Positions 38,710 through 48,497 of a stretch of DNA of 61,194 nucleotides are shown here, in pieces (position 1 is the first letter of the stretch; every line of letters begins with the position of its first letter). Source of the stretch: Actinomycetota bacterium (GTDB taxonomy: Bacteria; Actinomycetota; Actinomycetes; Nanopelagicales; Nanopelagicaceae). The translations under genes and the position numbers were made by a program. Location: the NCBI GenBank assembly GCA_010023045.1, contig RGJX01000003.1, forward strand, positions 1-61,194. The letters run 5' to 3'. The notes under the pieces are model-generated. The model saw only the letters and a program-made list of their open reading frames with translations, was not told the DNA's origin and did no database searches.

Positions 38710-38746
38710 GAGCCACCTTTCAAATAAAGAGCGATTGAAGCGCTAT

Positions 38747-39942
38747 TTAAATAGCGTTCTTCAGAGTCGCAACTAAGGAGTCAAGAGTAATGGATTCTTC
38801 AATTCCGTCGGACATACGTTTTAGCCTGCCCTGTCCGGATTGAAGTTCAGCGTCTCCTAGTACCAGAACATGTCGTGCGTTTAATTTGTCAGCAGCCTTC
38901 ATTGCGCCTTTCAAGGCGCGATCTCCAAATCCCATATCGGCGACGAAGCCAACTTCTCGGACTTTCTCTATGAGAGAAATGGCTCGTAATTTGGCCGCAT
39001 CCCCAATGGGAATTATGAAGAGATCCAAATATCCGTCACCAAGTCTGGAATTCTCATTCGAGTTATCTATCAAACCTTCACTTTCCAGCGCCAGAATGAT
39101 CCGATCAATTCCCAATCCAAATCCAATTCCTGAAAGGTCCTGTCCGCCTAAAGTCTTCATCAATCCGTCGTAGCGCCCACCCCCGCCAATGCTGGCTTGA
39201 GCGCCGAGACCTTTATGGACAAACTCAAAGGCCGTTCCCGTGTAATAGTCCAAGCCGCGAACCATTCTTGGATTCACAACGAAGGGTATGTCAAGTGCAG
39301 TAAGCGCACTCTTTAACGCCTCGAACTTACTCGCACTCTCTGAAGTTAGAAAATCCAAAATAATTGGGGCTACTTTCAGTTTGGCTTGGATTTCAGATCG
39401 CTTGTCATCGAAAATTCGCAGTGGGTTTTTCTTCACCCGCTCTGCAGTTTCATCATCCAAATCTAGATTTGAAAGAAATTTCAAGAACTCCACACGATGT
39501 TTACCTCTACTCTCCTCATCCCCAAGTGAGGTAATTTGCAGTTCAAAATTCTGAAGACCTAAGGAGGCAAATCCTCGATAGGCAATAGAAATCACTTCTG
39601 CATCAAGAAATGGATCATCTAGCCCAACTGCTTCGATTCCAAACTGATAGAACTGGCGATACCTCCCGGCTTGTGGACGTTCAGCTCTAAAAAATGGACC
39701 TCTGTAATAGAGCTTCACGGGCAGTTGTCCGCGGTCCAGACCGTGTTCAATAATCGATCGGATTACGCCTGCTGTTCCCTCGGGACGGAGAGTGAGAGAG
39801 CGACCACCACTGGGAGCTCAATTAAATGATAGTTCGCCGCTAGGGAAACTTGTTCAAGTTTTCGAACCACTTTCTCAAAAATTCCCGAGCGAGGTGGAAA
39901 ATATTCTGAGACGCCCTTAGGGGCTTGAAAATCTCCGCTCAT
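38747..39942 (-). pseudogene. hisS: histidyl-tRNA synthetase with internal deletion and frameshift
   Basis: The gene begins with ATG at 39942 (overlapping the upstream stop as ATGA) and reads a normal HisRS N-terminus, MSGDFQAPKGVSEYFPPR to HLIELPV (45 residues). The sequence then jumps, in another frame, to GGRSLTLRPEGTAGVIRS (motif 2) and continues to a normal C-terminus at 38747 with ASIGGGGRYDGL and GIGFGLGIDRII. About 28-30 expected residues between ELPV and the Arg-Gly-Gly of motif 2 (the FEDTELF...EMYTFEDR block) are missing, and the first frame ends soon after at TAA. The ORF-track CDS from 39718 is only the downstream part. Either a real lesion or an assembly error. Confidence 0.85.
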
Positions 39943-40640
39943 CCGAGACGTCCTTGGAGCGCAGCCTGAATATAAGGATTCGTCGCAAGCTCAATCTCCA
40001 CTCGAGTCCTCTCCCCGTGGCCTGGAAGTACTTCCAAATGGCCGGGCTGAACCGCAATTTTCTCACGGAGAGTACGCTCCATGTCGGAAATTGAGCCACG
40101 TGGCAGGTCGGTTCTTCCAATTGCTCCCTTAAAAAGGGTATCGCCCGTAATCAGAATCTCATCTTCAACTCTTGCGATTATCGAGCCAGGCGTGTGTCCC
40201 GGAGATGATTCAATTTCAAATCTCATTCCAGCGATGCTCAAAGAGTTGTGCTCGGTGAGCTCAGTTACATCTTCTGGATCTTCAAATGCATGAGCTCCAT
40301 ACTTGCCCACCAATTCATTCATTAGGGCAAGGCCCTGCGCCCCCATGCCGCGCTCTGGCTTTTCTAAAAGATCTCTATCAAGTTTATGGACCAGTACTCC
40401 TGCTCCACAATCTCTTTGCAGTGGTAAGAGCGAGAAGTGGTGATCTAAATGGCCGTGAGTGATAAGAATTGCGACAGGTTTCAGATTTGCAGATTGAAGT
40501 CTCTCTTTTATCTTTCCCACTAAATCTGGGATAGCAATGCCTGGATCGACAATCACGCACTCCGAGTTCTTGCTTGGCGCAACAATCCAACAATTGGTAC
40601 CAAAGAAATCTGCTACAACCCGATCCACCAAGACGCCCAA
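39939..40640 (-). CDS. MBL-fold metallo-hydrolase (glyoxalase II-like)
   Basis: Has the metallo-beta-lactamase metal site THGHLDHHF (HxHxDH), the later His in SPGHTPGS, the Asp in ITGDTLFKGAIGRTDLPRG and the terminal PGHGE. This GloB-like subgroup sits beside hisS and rel in many actinobacteria; its substrate is not established. The start is uncertain: the track uses TTG at 40676, but a likely -10 (40661-40666) lies inside that extension and a GGGGAG Shine-Dalgarno precedes TTG codons at 40640 and 40634. I use 40640. Confidence 0.85.
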   Translation of the reverse strand: MGVLVDRVVADFFGTNCWIVAPSKNSECVIVDPGIAIPDLVGKIKERLQSANLKPVAILITHGHLDHHFSLLPLQRDCGAGVLVHKLDRDLLEKPERGMGAQGLALMNELVGKYGAHAFEDPEDVTELTEHNSLSIAGMRFEIESSPGHTPGSIIARVEDEILITGDTLFKGAIGRTDLPRGSISDMERTLREKIAVQPGHLEVLPGHGERTRVEIELATNPYIQAALQGRLG

Positions 40641-40660
40641 AATTCTCCCCTCACCCTTCC

Positions 40661-40666
40661 AAGCTA
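40661..40666 (-). promoter_or_regulatory. possible -10 element (TAGCTT) for the MBL-hisS-aspS series
   Basis: TAGCTT on the minus strand would give a leader of roughly 15 bases carrying GGGGAG before the TTG start. Confidence 0.35.
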
Positions 40667-40730
40667 GCTCGAGCAACGGCTTCGAATTCTCCCTTTTTCT
40701 CTATGCCAGACGGGAAAACCGCGCCCACCT

Positions 40731-40759
40731 TTTACAGATTCTCCCCCCGGGGGTACCTT
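40731..40759 (+). promoter_or_regulatory. sigma-70-type promoter for the DUF349 gene
   Basis: TTTACA (40731-40736) and TACCTT (40754-40759) are separated by exactly 17 bases, the most complete -35/-10 pair seen in this window. The spacer contains the palindrome CCCCCCGGGGG. The predicted leader is about 60 bases and carries GAGGTAG before the ATG. Confidence 0.5.
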
Positions 40760-40825
40760 GAGCCCTCTAAACCGCTGAACCCGCAACGGCCCTGGCCGCG
40801 CAACGAGAAGTGAGGTAGTAAACCG

Positions 40826-42124
40826 ATGAGCGCACAAGATTTACCAATCAACTCCGCCGCCGCCGCTTTAATAGGCGATCCTGCAAAATACGGTCGCGTC
40901 GATGACGCTGGAATGGTTTACGTACAAACTCCTGACGGTGAGCGCGTTGTTGGTTCATACCCTGGTAAAACTCCAGAAGAAGCTCTCGCATATTTCGTCC
41001 GTAAATTTGAAGTTGTAGCTGCCGAAGTGGCGCTCCTTGCCGCTCGTATCGTTTCCGGAGCAATGGTTCCTGATAACGCTCTTCAAGCGGTCAACAAATT
41101 ACGAAATCAGGTTGAACATCTAAATGGCGTGGGAAATATCGCCGCTCTCAAATCTTCACTCGAGCAGATCCCTTCACTAATCGATGAACACCGCTCGGCT
41201 TACGAAGCAAAACGTCAGGCTGAGATGGAAGCGAAGGCTGCCAAACGCGCTGCGGCACTTGAGGGCAAAGAAAAGATTGTTATTGAAGCCGAATCACTTA
41301 AAGATTCTGAGCAATGGAAGGCCACAGGTGATCGACTAAAGGATCTCCTTGAGGAGTGGAAGAAGGCGCCTCGATTAGATAAAAAGTCAGATACCGAACT
41401 TTGGAAGCGCTTTTCGGCTGCGCGGAATCACTTTGACAAGAAGCGCCGCACCCACTTCGCCTCTCTATCAAAGAAGCAAAGTGAAGTTAAAAGCGCAAAG
41501 GAAAAAATTGTCCAGGAGGCTGAAGCGCTTGCCAATTCAACTGATTGGGTTGCAACGGCACGTCGTTATAAGGCCCTTATGGATCAATGGAAGGCGTCTG
41601 GGCGCGGTAAGAAGAATGAGGATGCCAAGCTCTGGGAGCGATTCAAGGCCGCGCAAGATACATTCTTTGCAGCAAAGAATTCAGATTTAGAGAAGCGTTC
41701 CGAGTCATTTGCGGAAAACTTGGTTAAAAAAGAGGCTCTGGTTAGTGAGATCGAGGCTCTATTACCTATCGCTAACCTAGATGATGCAAAACGCAAATTC
41801 CGCGATTTGAAATCCAAGTATGCAAAAGCTGGAATGGTCGACCGGAATAAGAAGGCTCAACTGGATCGCAAGATTGAGAATGTAGAACTGAGCTTAAAAG
41901 AGGCCGAACAAGAGCAATGGCGACGTACCGATCCAGGGGCAAAGTCCCGCGCTCTGGAAGTGGTAAACCAACTAATTGCTGCGGTTGCGGATTATGAGGC
42001 GAAGGCAGCGCGCGCTGATGCAGCCGGCGACTCACGAAAAGCTGCCGAACTACGCGAGGCCGCTTCGGCTAGATCAATCTGGCTAGCTGAGGCCCAACGC
42101 GGATTAGCTGAGTTCAGCTCCTAA
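40826..42124 (+). CDS. DUF349 domain-containing protein
   Basis: A 432-residue, highly charged, mostly helical protein with repeated DUF349 units visible as recurring W/K-rich motifs: DSEQWKATGDRLKDLLEEWKKAPR, LWKRFSAARNHFDKK, then STDWVATARRYKALMDQWKASGR, LWERFKAAQDTFFAAK. Coiled-coil character is strong in the C-terminal third. Function is unknown; actinobacterial members sit next to rel. It has a leadered transcript with Shine-Dalgarno GAGG, and its 3' end overlaps rel by 4 bases, convergent. Confidence 0.85.
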   Translation: MSAQDLPINSAAAALIGDPAKYGRVDDAGMVYVQTPDGERVVGSYPGKTPEEALAYFVRKFEVVAAEVALLAARIVSGAMVPDNALQAVNKLRNQVEHLNGVGNIAALKSSLEQIPSLIDEHRSAYEAKRQAEMEAKAAKRAAALEGKEKIVIEAESLKDSEQWKATGDRLKDLLEEWKKAPRLDKKSDTELWKRFSAARNHFDKKRRTHFASLSKKQSEVKSAKEKIVQEAEALANSTDWVATARRYKALMDQWKASGRGKKNEDAKLWERFKAAQDTFFAAKNSDLEKRSESFAENLVKKEALVSEIEALLPIANLDDAKRKFRDLKSKYAKAGMVDRNKKAQLDRKIENVELSLKEAEQEQWRRTDPGAKSRALEVVNQLIAAVADYEAKAARADAAGDSRKAAELREAASARSIWLAEAQRGLAEFSS

Positions 42125-44289
42125 TTATTTGTAATCCGATAGACGTCATAAACGCCATCAATTTTTCTAATTGAAGCAAGAACGACATCTAGATGTGATG
42201 CATCAGCCATTTCAAAAGTAAATCGAGAGATTGCCGTCTGATCCTTAGTCGTATTCACCGCCGCGTGCAGAATGTTTACTTCTTGATCGGAGAGCGCTCT
42301 TGTGATGTCAGAGAGAAGTCGGGCTCGATCGAGCGCCTCAATTTGAATATTCACGAGGAAGATTGTTTTAGCGCCGGGATCCCATGAGACTTTAACTATT
42401 CGATCACCCTGGTGGAACTTCAAATCTGCCACATTTACACAATCACTTCGATGGATACTCACGCCACTTCCTCTTGTAATGAATCCGGTAATTGGATCAC
42501 CCGGTACCGGAGTGCAGCAGCGCGCCAGTTTTATAAGCACATCTTCAACACCTTCGACATTTACTCCAGATGCGCTCCGCCTTGCAATTCTTGGCGGAGC
42601 TCCGGAACTTAGCATCTCCGTCAGAGGTGTTTCATGGGTTTCTTCAGTTCCTATTGATGCAATCAATTTTTCAACTACTGAAGATGAAGAGATATGGCCA
42701 TCACCGACCGCCGCATACAGGCTCTCTATATCTGGATAATTCAGATCATGAGCTAGTTGCAAGAGAGTCTGTCCAGCAAGAATCTTTTGAATGGGAAGTC
42801 CGGCTTTGCGCATCTGTCGAGCAATAGATTCTTTGCCAGCGTCGACCGCCTCCTCGCGGCGCTCACGTGTAAACCAAGCCTTGATCTTGGAACGAGCTCT
42901 TTGGGATTTAACGAAATTCAACCAATCCCTACTTGGGGCGGCGTTGTCCCCTTTGTTAGTAACCACTTCAATCACATCACCATTAGTCAATGGAGCTTCA
43001 AGTGATACAAGCTTCCCGTTGACTTTAGCGCCAACACACTTATTCCCTACTTCAGTATGGACTGCATAGGCAAAATCAACAGGCGTGGATCCTTGTGGAA
43101 GTGCAATCACGCTCCCCTTTGGAGTAAAGACGAAAACCTCGGGCGTTCTCAAATCAAAACGGAGCGCATCTAGAAATTCAGCGACATCGGTCGTCTCTTG
43201 TTGCCACTCATGGAGTTGTTTAAGCCATAAAACGTCAGGGGTATCTGATCCCGTGGTCTTTCCCTGTTTGTACTTCCAATGGGCTGCAATTCCGTACTCG
43301 GCACGGCGATGCATTTCATGAGTACGTATTTGAATCTCTACTGCCTTTCCAGTTGGTCCAATAACCGTGGTATGAAGCGATTGATAAAGATTGAACTTAG
43401 GCATAGCTATGTAATCTTTGAATCTTCCTGGTACTGGACTCCAGCGAGCATGAATAGCGCCAAGCACGGCGTAGCAATCACGAACATCGTTCACTAATAC
43501 TCGGATTCCAACTAGGTCATAGATATCGTTGAATTCTCTACCTCGAACGACCATTTTTTGGTAGACGCTGAAGAGATGCTTTTGTCTACCGGTTACTTTT
43601 GCATTGATACCCTCCGCAATGAGATCTTGTTCAACCGCCTTGATCACTTCATTTGTAAGCTTTTCGCGCGATGGCGAACGCTCTACTACGAGTCGTTCAA
43701 TTTCTTCAAATTTCTTCGGTTCTAGGAATTTGAATGACAGATCTTCAAGCTCCCATTTCACGGCGTTCATGCCTAGCCGGTGGGCAAGCGGAGCATAGAT
43801 GTCTAGGGTTTCACGAGCTTTACGAGCTGAGCTTTCTGGTGAGACGTATTGCCAGGTTCGCGCATTATGAAGACGATCTGCCAATTTGATAACAAGAACG
43901 CGAATGTCTTTTGCCATCGCAACAACCATTTTTCGTACGGTTTCTGCTTCGGCTGTTGGACCATAAGTAAGCCGATCAAGTTTGGTTACTCCATCAACGA
44001 GATTAGCTATCTCGTCGCCGAATTCTCTCCGAAGAAGTTCGGCCGAGTATGGGGTGTCCTCTACCGTGTCATGGAGTAAGGCTGCTGCAATCGTGTTTGG
44101 ATCTAGTCCTAGATCTGCGAGAATTTCAGCAACCGCTACCGGATGAGTTATATAGGCAGCGCCGCTTTTTCTTAATTGGCCTTCATGCGCTTGCTCTGCG
44201 CGTGCAAATGCCCGCTCGATTACTGTGATATCGGCATCTGGGTTGGCATGTCGGACTCGCTCAGCAACTGGTGCAAGTAGCGCGCTCAT
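42121..44289 (-). CDS. rel: bifunctional (p)ppGpp synthetase/hydrolase Rel
   Basis: Stringent-response enzyme of 722 residues. The HD hydrolase domain has LLHDTVEDT (about 70-78) and KLADRLHNART; the synthetase domain has DIYDLVGIRVLV, GRFKDYIAMPKFNLYQSLHTTV and EIQIRT; then a TGS domain (VFVFTPKGSVIALPQGSTPVDFAY, about 392-415) and a C-terminal ACT domain. Both activities look intact. It follows secF by 14 bases, with the usual apt gene absent; a GATAAT 6 bases before the ATG may be a promoter. Confidence 0.96.
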   Translation of the reverse strand: MSALLAPVAERVRHANPDADITVIERAFARAEQAHEGQLRKSGAAYITHPVAVAEILADLGLDPNTIAAALLHDTVEDTPYSAELLRREFGDEIANLVDGVTKLDRLTYGPTAEAETVRKMVVAMAKDIRVLVIKLADRLHNARTWQYVSPESSARKARETLDIYAPLAHRLGMNAVKWELEDLSFKFLEPKKFEEIERLVVERSPSREKLTNEVIKAVEQDLIAEGINAKVTGRQKHLFSVYQKMVVRGREFNDIYDLVGIRVLVNDVRDCYAVLGAIHARWSPVPGRFKDYIAMPKFNLYQSLHTTVIGPTGKAVEIQIRTHEMHRRAEYGIAAHWKYKQGKTTGSDTPDVLWLKQLHEWQQETTDVAEFLDALRFDLRTPEVFVFTPKGSVIALPQGSTPVDFAYAVHTEVGNKCVGAKVNGKLVSLEAPLTNGDVIEVVTNKGDNAAPSRDWLNFVKSQRARSKIKAWFTRERREEAVDAGKESIARQMRKAGLPIQKILAGQTLLQLAHDLNYPDIESLYAAVGDGHISSSSVVEKLIASIGTEETHETPLTEMLSSGAPPRIARRSASGVNVEGVEDVLIKLARCCTPVPGDPITGFITRGSGVSIHRSDCVNVADLKFHQGDRIVKVSWDPGAKTIFLVNIQIEALDRARLLSDITRALSDQEVNILHAAVNTTKDQTAISRFTFEMADASHLDVVLASIRKIDGVYDVYRITNN

Positions 44290-44303
44290 GCGCCGATTAT
44301 CCG

Positions 44304-45326
44304 CTAGCTGCGCTTTTTCCGCTTATCGCGTCGGTTCTGGATTCTCTGACTAGGTGTAGCAGAACCGCCACCTCTCGCTAGAACTCGTTGGTTGAGCGCC
44401 TTAATTGCGGGTTCGCGCTCGCGGAGCTGCACCAAGACGGGTGATGCAATGAAGATCGAAGAATAGGTTCCGGCTATAAGGCCGATAAAGAGCGCAAGTG
44501 AGAGATCTTTCAGAGTTCCTGCACCTAATAACCCAGCTCCAACAAAGAGAATCGCCGCAACCGGGAGTAAGGCAATTAGCGAAGTATTTAGTGAACGCAC
44601 GATGGTTTGATTTACTGCAAGGTTTGTGGCTTGGGCATAGGTGTAACGTCCTGTGGCCGTTATCGCCCTGGTGTTCTCTCTAACTTTATCGAAGACGACC
44701 ACCGTGTCATAAAGGGAGTAACCCAAAATAGTTAAGAATCCAATGACTGTAGAAGGCGATACCTCGAAGCCCACAAGCGCATAGATTCCAACAGTTATAA
44801 AAACATCATGAATTAACGCAACAATTGCGGCGAGTGCCATCTTTGGCTCAAAGGTCAGCGCCAGATAGATCATGATGATTACAAGGAATGCGATCAATCC
44901 TTGTAGCGCCTTTCGAGAAATCTCCTCACCCCAAGAAGGGCCCACGTTCTGGGTGTCAATAGACTCCACCGTTATTCCAAACTCCGCGGCAAGAGAATCT
45001 TGAATCGCATTCGAAAGGGATTGTTCGATCACGCCAGTTTGGATTCTGATCTTGTTATCGCCAATAGTTTGAATACGTAGCTCATTGGTATATCCAGCGC
45101 GCTCAACCGCGGAACTTGCTTGCTCGATAGTGCCATTTGGCGCAGTTACGGTAAATGAAGAACCGCCCTTAAACTCAATGGAAAGCTCTACCCCCCTTAC
45201 GCCTAGCGCAAACATCGATAGCAAGATGAAGACGGTCGAGAGTAGGTACCACTTCTTGCGACCAGCGATGATTTCAAGGGAAGTCTCGCCTCGGTAGAGT
45301 CGACCACCTAATCCACTGAATCTCAT
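44304..45326 (-). CDS. secF: protein translocase subunit SecF
   Basis: Six-segment membrane subunit that with SecD uses the proton gradient to pull exported proteins. The 340-residue protein has the start SGLGGRLYRGETSLEI, segment FIGLIAGTYSSIFIASPVL and DVFITVGIYALVGFEVSPSTVIGFLTILGYSLYDTVVVFDKVREN, the SecF signature. Ends in a basic tail RRDKRKKRS. ATG overlaps secD by 4 bases. Confidence 0.97.
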   Translation of the reverse strand: MRFSGLGGRLYRGETSLEIIAGRKKWYLLSTVFILLSMFALGVRGVELSIEFKGGSSFTVTAPNGTIEQASSAVERAGYTNELRIQTIGDNKIRIQTGVIEQSLSNAIQDSLAAEFGITVESIDTQNVGPSWGEEISRKALQGLIAFLVIIMIYLALTFEPKMALAAIVALIHDVFITVGIYALVGFEVSPSTVIGFLTILGYSLYDTVVVFDKVRENTRAITATGRYTYAQATNLAVNQTIVRSLNTSLIALLPVAAILFVGAGLLGAGTLKDLSLALFIGLIAGTYSSIFIASPVLVQLREREPAIKALNQRVLARGGGSATPSQRIQNRRDKRKKRS

Positions 45327-46855
45327 GACTTAACCTCCGCGGTAACAGCTTCCTTAACGATGCCAACGCTCCTTGAAGAGACTCCAGAGTACTTTGAACC
45401 ATTCTGGAAATAACTAGATCTTGCCAATAACGAAACCAATGGCTTGGTGAAGAAGAAAATAACTATCAAGTCGATAATCGTTGTTAGACCTAGCGTAAAT
45501 GCAAAGCCTTTCACGCTACCCACGGAGACTATATATAGAACTACTGCAGAGATACCGGAGACGAGGTCTGCGACAACTACAGTTCTACGTGCTCGCTGCC
45601 AACCTGTTTCTACCGCAACGCGAAGCGGTTTACCTTCGCGAATCTCATCTTTGATACGTTCGAAATAGACAATAAATGAGTCAGCCGTGACGCCGATCGC
45701 AACAATCGTTCCCGCGATTCCCGCGAGCGTAAGTGTGTAGCCAACAGACTCCGTTAAGAGAGCAAGGCTTAGTAGTACGTGCGCTGCCGCCAGAGCGAGC
45801 GAGCCAACAACCACAACGGAGAGCGCTCTGTAGTAAAGAATCGAGTAGAGAATTACTAAAAGTAACCCAAGTCCACCCGCTAATAATCCGGCGCGAAGCT
45901 GATCTCCGCCCAGGGTTGGTGAAACTTGTTGCACTTCGCCGCGATCAAATGCAAGAGGTAGGGATCCGTATTTAAGTACGTTCGCTAAATCTTGCGCTTC
46001 AAGTTGTGAGAATGAACCTGTAATTTGAGCCTGACCACCCAAGATTGCCTCGTTGATTCGTGGAGCTGAAACCACAACACCATCGAGAACTATTGCTACC
46101 TGATTTTGAGGCGCAGGAAGATTTACAACATCTTGAGTTAACTGACCAAATTTCTTCGTGCCATCACTCGTGAAATCAAGAGATACAAACCAACCGCTAA
46201 GGCTCTGGGGGTCAATTGCCGCAGTAGCCCCACTTACATCGCGACCAATTACAACAGCCGGAGCAAGTACATACCTTGCTACGCCGTTGCGATCGCAAGT
46301 TACGAGAACGGATTCAGGTTGGTCAATGGAGGCATTTGAATCAAAAGCGGTGCAATCAAGAGAAGTAAATCGAGCTTGATCTTCAGCAGAGATATTTAGT
46401 CCTGAAACCAATTCAGCATCGTTAGGTGTTGGAACTGATCCGGCCTCAACTAAAACTTGGCGAAAACGTAATTCTGCGGTCTGGCCAACTAAATCCACTA
46501 TTCGTCTACCGGTCTCCCCCGGCACAGCAATAACAATCTGGCGATTTGTGCCAGTTCCTTCTGCGGTTACTTCGCTTTCAGCAACGCCTAACGAATCCAC
46601 GCGCTGACGAATAATCGATACGGCCTGGTTAATAGCTTCCGGCGTAACCTGTCCGGTATCCCCATCCTGAATTCTGGGCTGGAGGGTGACGCTTGTTCCA
46701 CCACGAAGATCCAAACCGAGGTTTATTGAGGTAGCGCCAAGAGATATTGCAACTCCACCGAGTATTGCTGTTAGGAGCAGAGTAATGAAGAGAGTTCTGC
46801 CGGGGCGCGCCTTTTTGGCATCGCCTGAAGTGCGCTGGGGGGTTCCGTAGGACAT
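45323..46855 (-). CDS. secD: protein translocase subunit SecD
   Basis: Partner of SecF. The protein has one N-terminal segment, GLDLRGGTSVTLQP, a large periplasmic domain, and the C-terminal segments with AGIAGTIVAIGVTADSFIVYFERIKDEIREG. The ORF track starts at 46939, inside ruvB; I use the ATG at 46855 (510 residues), 11 bases after the ruvB stop and 8 after TAGACT. The yajC gene normally lying between ruvB and secD is absent. Confidence 0.93.
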   Translation of the reverse strand: MSYGTPQRTSGDAKKARPGRTLFITLLLTAILGGVAISLGATSINLGLDLRGGTSVTLQPRIQDGDTGQVTPEAINQAVSIIRQRVDSLGVAESEVTAEGTGTNRQIVIAVPGETGRRIVDLVGQTAELRFRQVLVEAGSVPTPNDAELVSGLNISAEDQARFTSLDCTAFDSNASIDQPESVLVTCDRNGVARYVLAPAVVIGRDVSGATAAIDPQSLSGWFVSLDFTSDGTKKFGQLTQDVVNLPAPQNQVAIVLDGVVVSAPRINEAILGGQAQITGSFSQLEAQDLANVLKYGSLPLAFDRGEVQQVSPTLGGDQLRAGLLAGGLGLLLVILYSILYYRALSVVVVGSLALAAAHVLLSLALLTESVGYTLTLAGIAGTIVAIGVTADSFIVYFERIKDEIREGKPLRVAVETGWQRARRTVVVADLVSGISAVVLYIVSVGSVKGFAFTLGLTTIIDLIVIFFFTKPLVSLLARSSYFQNGSKYSGVSSRSVGIVKEAVTAEVKS

Positions 46856-46863
46856 GAGGCGAG

Positions 46864-46869
46864 AGTCTA
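46864..46869 (-). promoter_or_regulatory. possible -10 element (TAGACT) for secD, overlapping the ruvB stop codon
   Basis: TAGACT begins with the ruvB TAG and ends 8 bases before the secD ATG. Confidence 0.35.
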
Positions 46870-47907
46870 CTTTTCTAATTCTTCGCTGTCGAAAAGCCCT
46901 GGGGTTTGGGGTGGCGGAGTTTTTCCAAGGTGTTTCCACGCTAATGCGGTGGCAGCGCGACCCCTTGGTGAGCGAACCATAAAACCAGATCGAACGAGAA
47001 AGGGCTCAGCCATTGATTCAACAGTTTCGCGCTCCTCTCCAACAGCCATCGCAAGAGTATTTAAACCAACAGGTCCTCCAGCAAATTGCTCGATCAACGC
47101 CCGCAAAATTGCTAGATCCAATCTATCCAATCCTTTTTGATCTACTTCATAAATATCGAGCGCCTTTAGAGTCATCTTTCCTGAAACTGAACCATCACCA
47201 TGTACTTGGGCGTAGTCCCGAACTCTTCGCAGTAAACGATTGGCAATTCTTGGAGTTCCGCGAGAGCGCTTTCCTAATTCGCTAATTGCCGGCTCCTCAA
47301 TCCTCACTCCAAGTAGAGCAGCACTTCTCCTTACAATTAATTCAATTTCTTCCGCTTCGTAGTAATCCAAATGCGCTGTAAAACCAAATCTATCTCGCAA
47401 CGGTGCTGGAAGAAGTCCAGCCCGAGTAGTGGCTCCGACAAGGGTGAAATGCGGGAGACTTAACGGAATTGCCGTTGCACCTGGGCCTTTTCCTACGACA
47501 ACGTCGACCCGAAAATCCTCCATTGCCATGTACAACATTTCTTCGGCTGGTCGTGCTAATCGATGTATCTCATCTAAAAATAGAATTTCACCTTCCACAA
47601 GGGATGAAAGAATTGACGCCAAATCTCCCGCGTGCGTAATCGCAGGACCACTCGATATTCTTATCGGTGCTCCCATTTCTTGAGCAACAATCATTGCAAG
47701 AGTCGTTTTTCCCAATCCCGGCGGACCAGAGAGCAGAATGTGATCGGCGGGCGCTTTCCTGTCCCGCGCGGCCCTAAGAAGAAGACTTACCTGTTCACGT
47801 ACTCGATGCTGTCCGATAAATTCAGATAAATCTTGCGGTCGTAACGCTTGTTCGGCGGTGAATTCTTCTGCGCTTAAGTTCTCATCGAGAAAGTCTGGTT
47901 CTGTCAT
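46867..47907 (-). CDS. ruvB: Holliday junction branch migration ATPase RuvB
   Basis: Hexameric AAA+ motor. The 346-residue protein has [12 protein letters not shown], Walker [13 protein letters not shown] (about 60-71), Walker [11 protein letters not shown] (about 108-117), sensor [18 protein letters not shown] (about 154-171) and the C-terminal winged helix. Overlaps ruvA by 4 bases. Confidence 0.98.
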   Translation of the reverse strand: MTEPDFLDENLSAEEFTAEQALRPQDLSEFIGQHRVREQVSLLLRAARDRKAPADHILLSGPPGLGKTTLAMIVAQEMGAPIRISSGPAITHAGDLASILSSLVEGEILFLDEIHRLARPAEEMLYMAMEDFRVDVVVGKGPGATAIPLSLPHFTLVGATTRAGLLPAPLRDRFGFTAHLDYYEAEEIELIVRRSAALLGVRIEEPAISELGKRSRGTPRIANRLLRRVRDYAQVHGDGSVSGKMTLKALDIYEVDQKGLDRLDLAILRALIEQFAGGPVGLNTLAMAVGEERETVESMAEPFLVRSGFMVRSPRGRAATALAWKHLGKTPPPQTPGLFDSEELEK

Positions 47908-48497
47908 CTTGAATTCCGGGAATTCGCCAGCGTCTTTCGTAGCAACTCTGAAATCTCGAGCGATGCTGGGTCTGCATCCAAGCTCTTCAATGTTTGTTCG
48001 ATACTACGTTCGGCATCCTTTGTGGAGTATCCAAGCGAAGTTAGAGCATCCGTCAACGAATCTCTCCATCTTCCACTTGTTGTTCCTTTCGACTTTCCAG
48101 TGTTGTAACGCTCTCGTAGTTCCAAAATAATTCTTGAAGCTACTTTCTTTCCAATTCCCGGAACCTGTTCTAGCGCTAATTGATCCCCACTTCCGATGAT
48201 GTTTTGTAGTTCTTCAGGTGAAAAAGTATTAAGTAATGAGTGCGCAACCTTTGGCCCAATACCGGTCACGCTCTGTAACTCTTCAAAGAGGTTTCGCGCT
48301 GCTGAATTTTTATATCCATAGAGCTTCCAAGAATCTTCTCGGACCACCAGTGAGGTGAAGAGCTCAATCTCATCTCCGACTTTCGTCCTACTCGTGATTT
48401 CGGGGGCAACATTTACTTCATAACCCAAACCAGAAACGCTCACAACAATAGAGGTGAGACGCACCTCGAGTATTCGGCCAGAAATCTGAGATATCAA
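47904..48497 (-). CDS. ruvA: Holliday junction branch migration protein RuvA
   Basis: Binds the four-way junction and recruits RuvB. The 197-residue protein has the N-terminal OB domain, two helix-hairpin-helix motifs ([14 protein letters not shown] near 76 and [16 protein letters not shown] near 110), and the C-terminal RuvB-binding domain ([17 protein letters not shown]). GTG or ATG start overlaps ruvC by 4 bases. Confidence 0.97.
   Translation of the reverse strand: MISQISGRILEVRLTSIVVSVSGLGYEVNVAPEITSRTKVGDEIELFTSLVVREDSWKLYGYKNSAARNLFEELQSVTGIGPKVAHSLLNTFSPEELQNIIGSGDQLALEQVPGIGKKVASRIILELRERYNTGKSKGTTSGRWRDSLTDALTSLGYSTKDAERSIEQTLKSLDADPASLEISELLRKTLANSRNSR

Noticed and set aside
38710-38746. 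Hairpin AGCG-CTTCAAT-CGCT followed by CTTTATTT between hisS and aspS as a terminator
   Set aside because: Stem of only about 4 pairs and a broken T-run; the aspS Shine-Dalgarno follows at once. Too weak to call.
38747-39718. ORF-track hisS start (GTG at 39718) as a genuine short HisRS
   Set aside because: Homology to HisRS continues upstream of it in the same frame (SLTLRPEGTAGVIRSIIEHG) and then in another frame to an ATG at 39942, so 39718 is only an internal codon.
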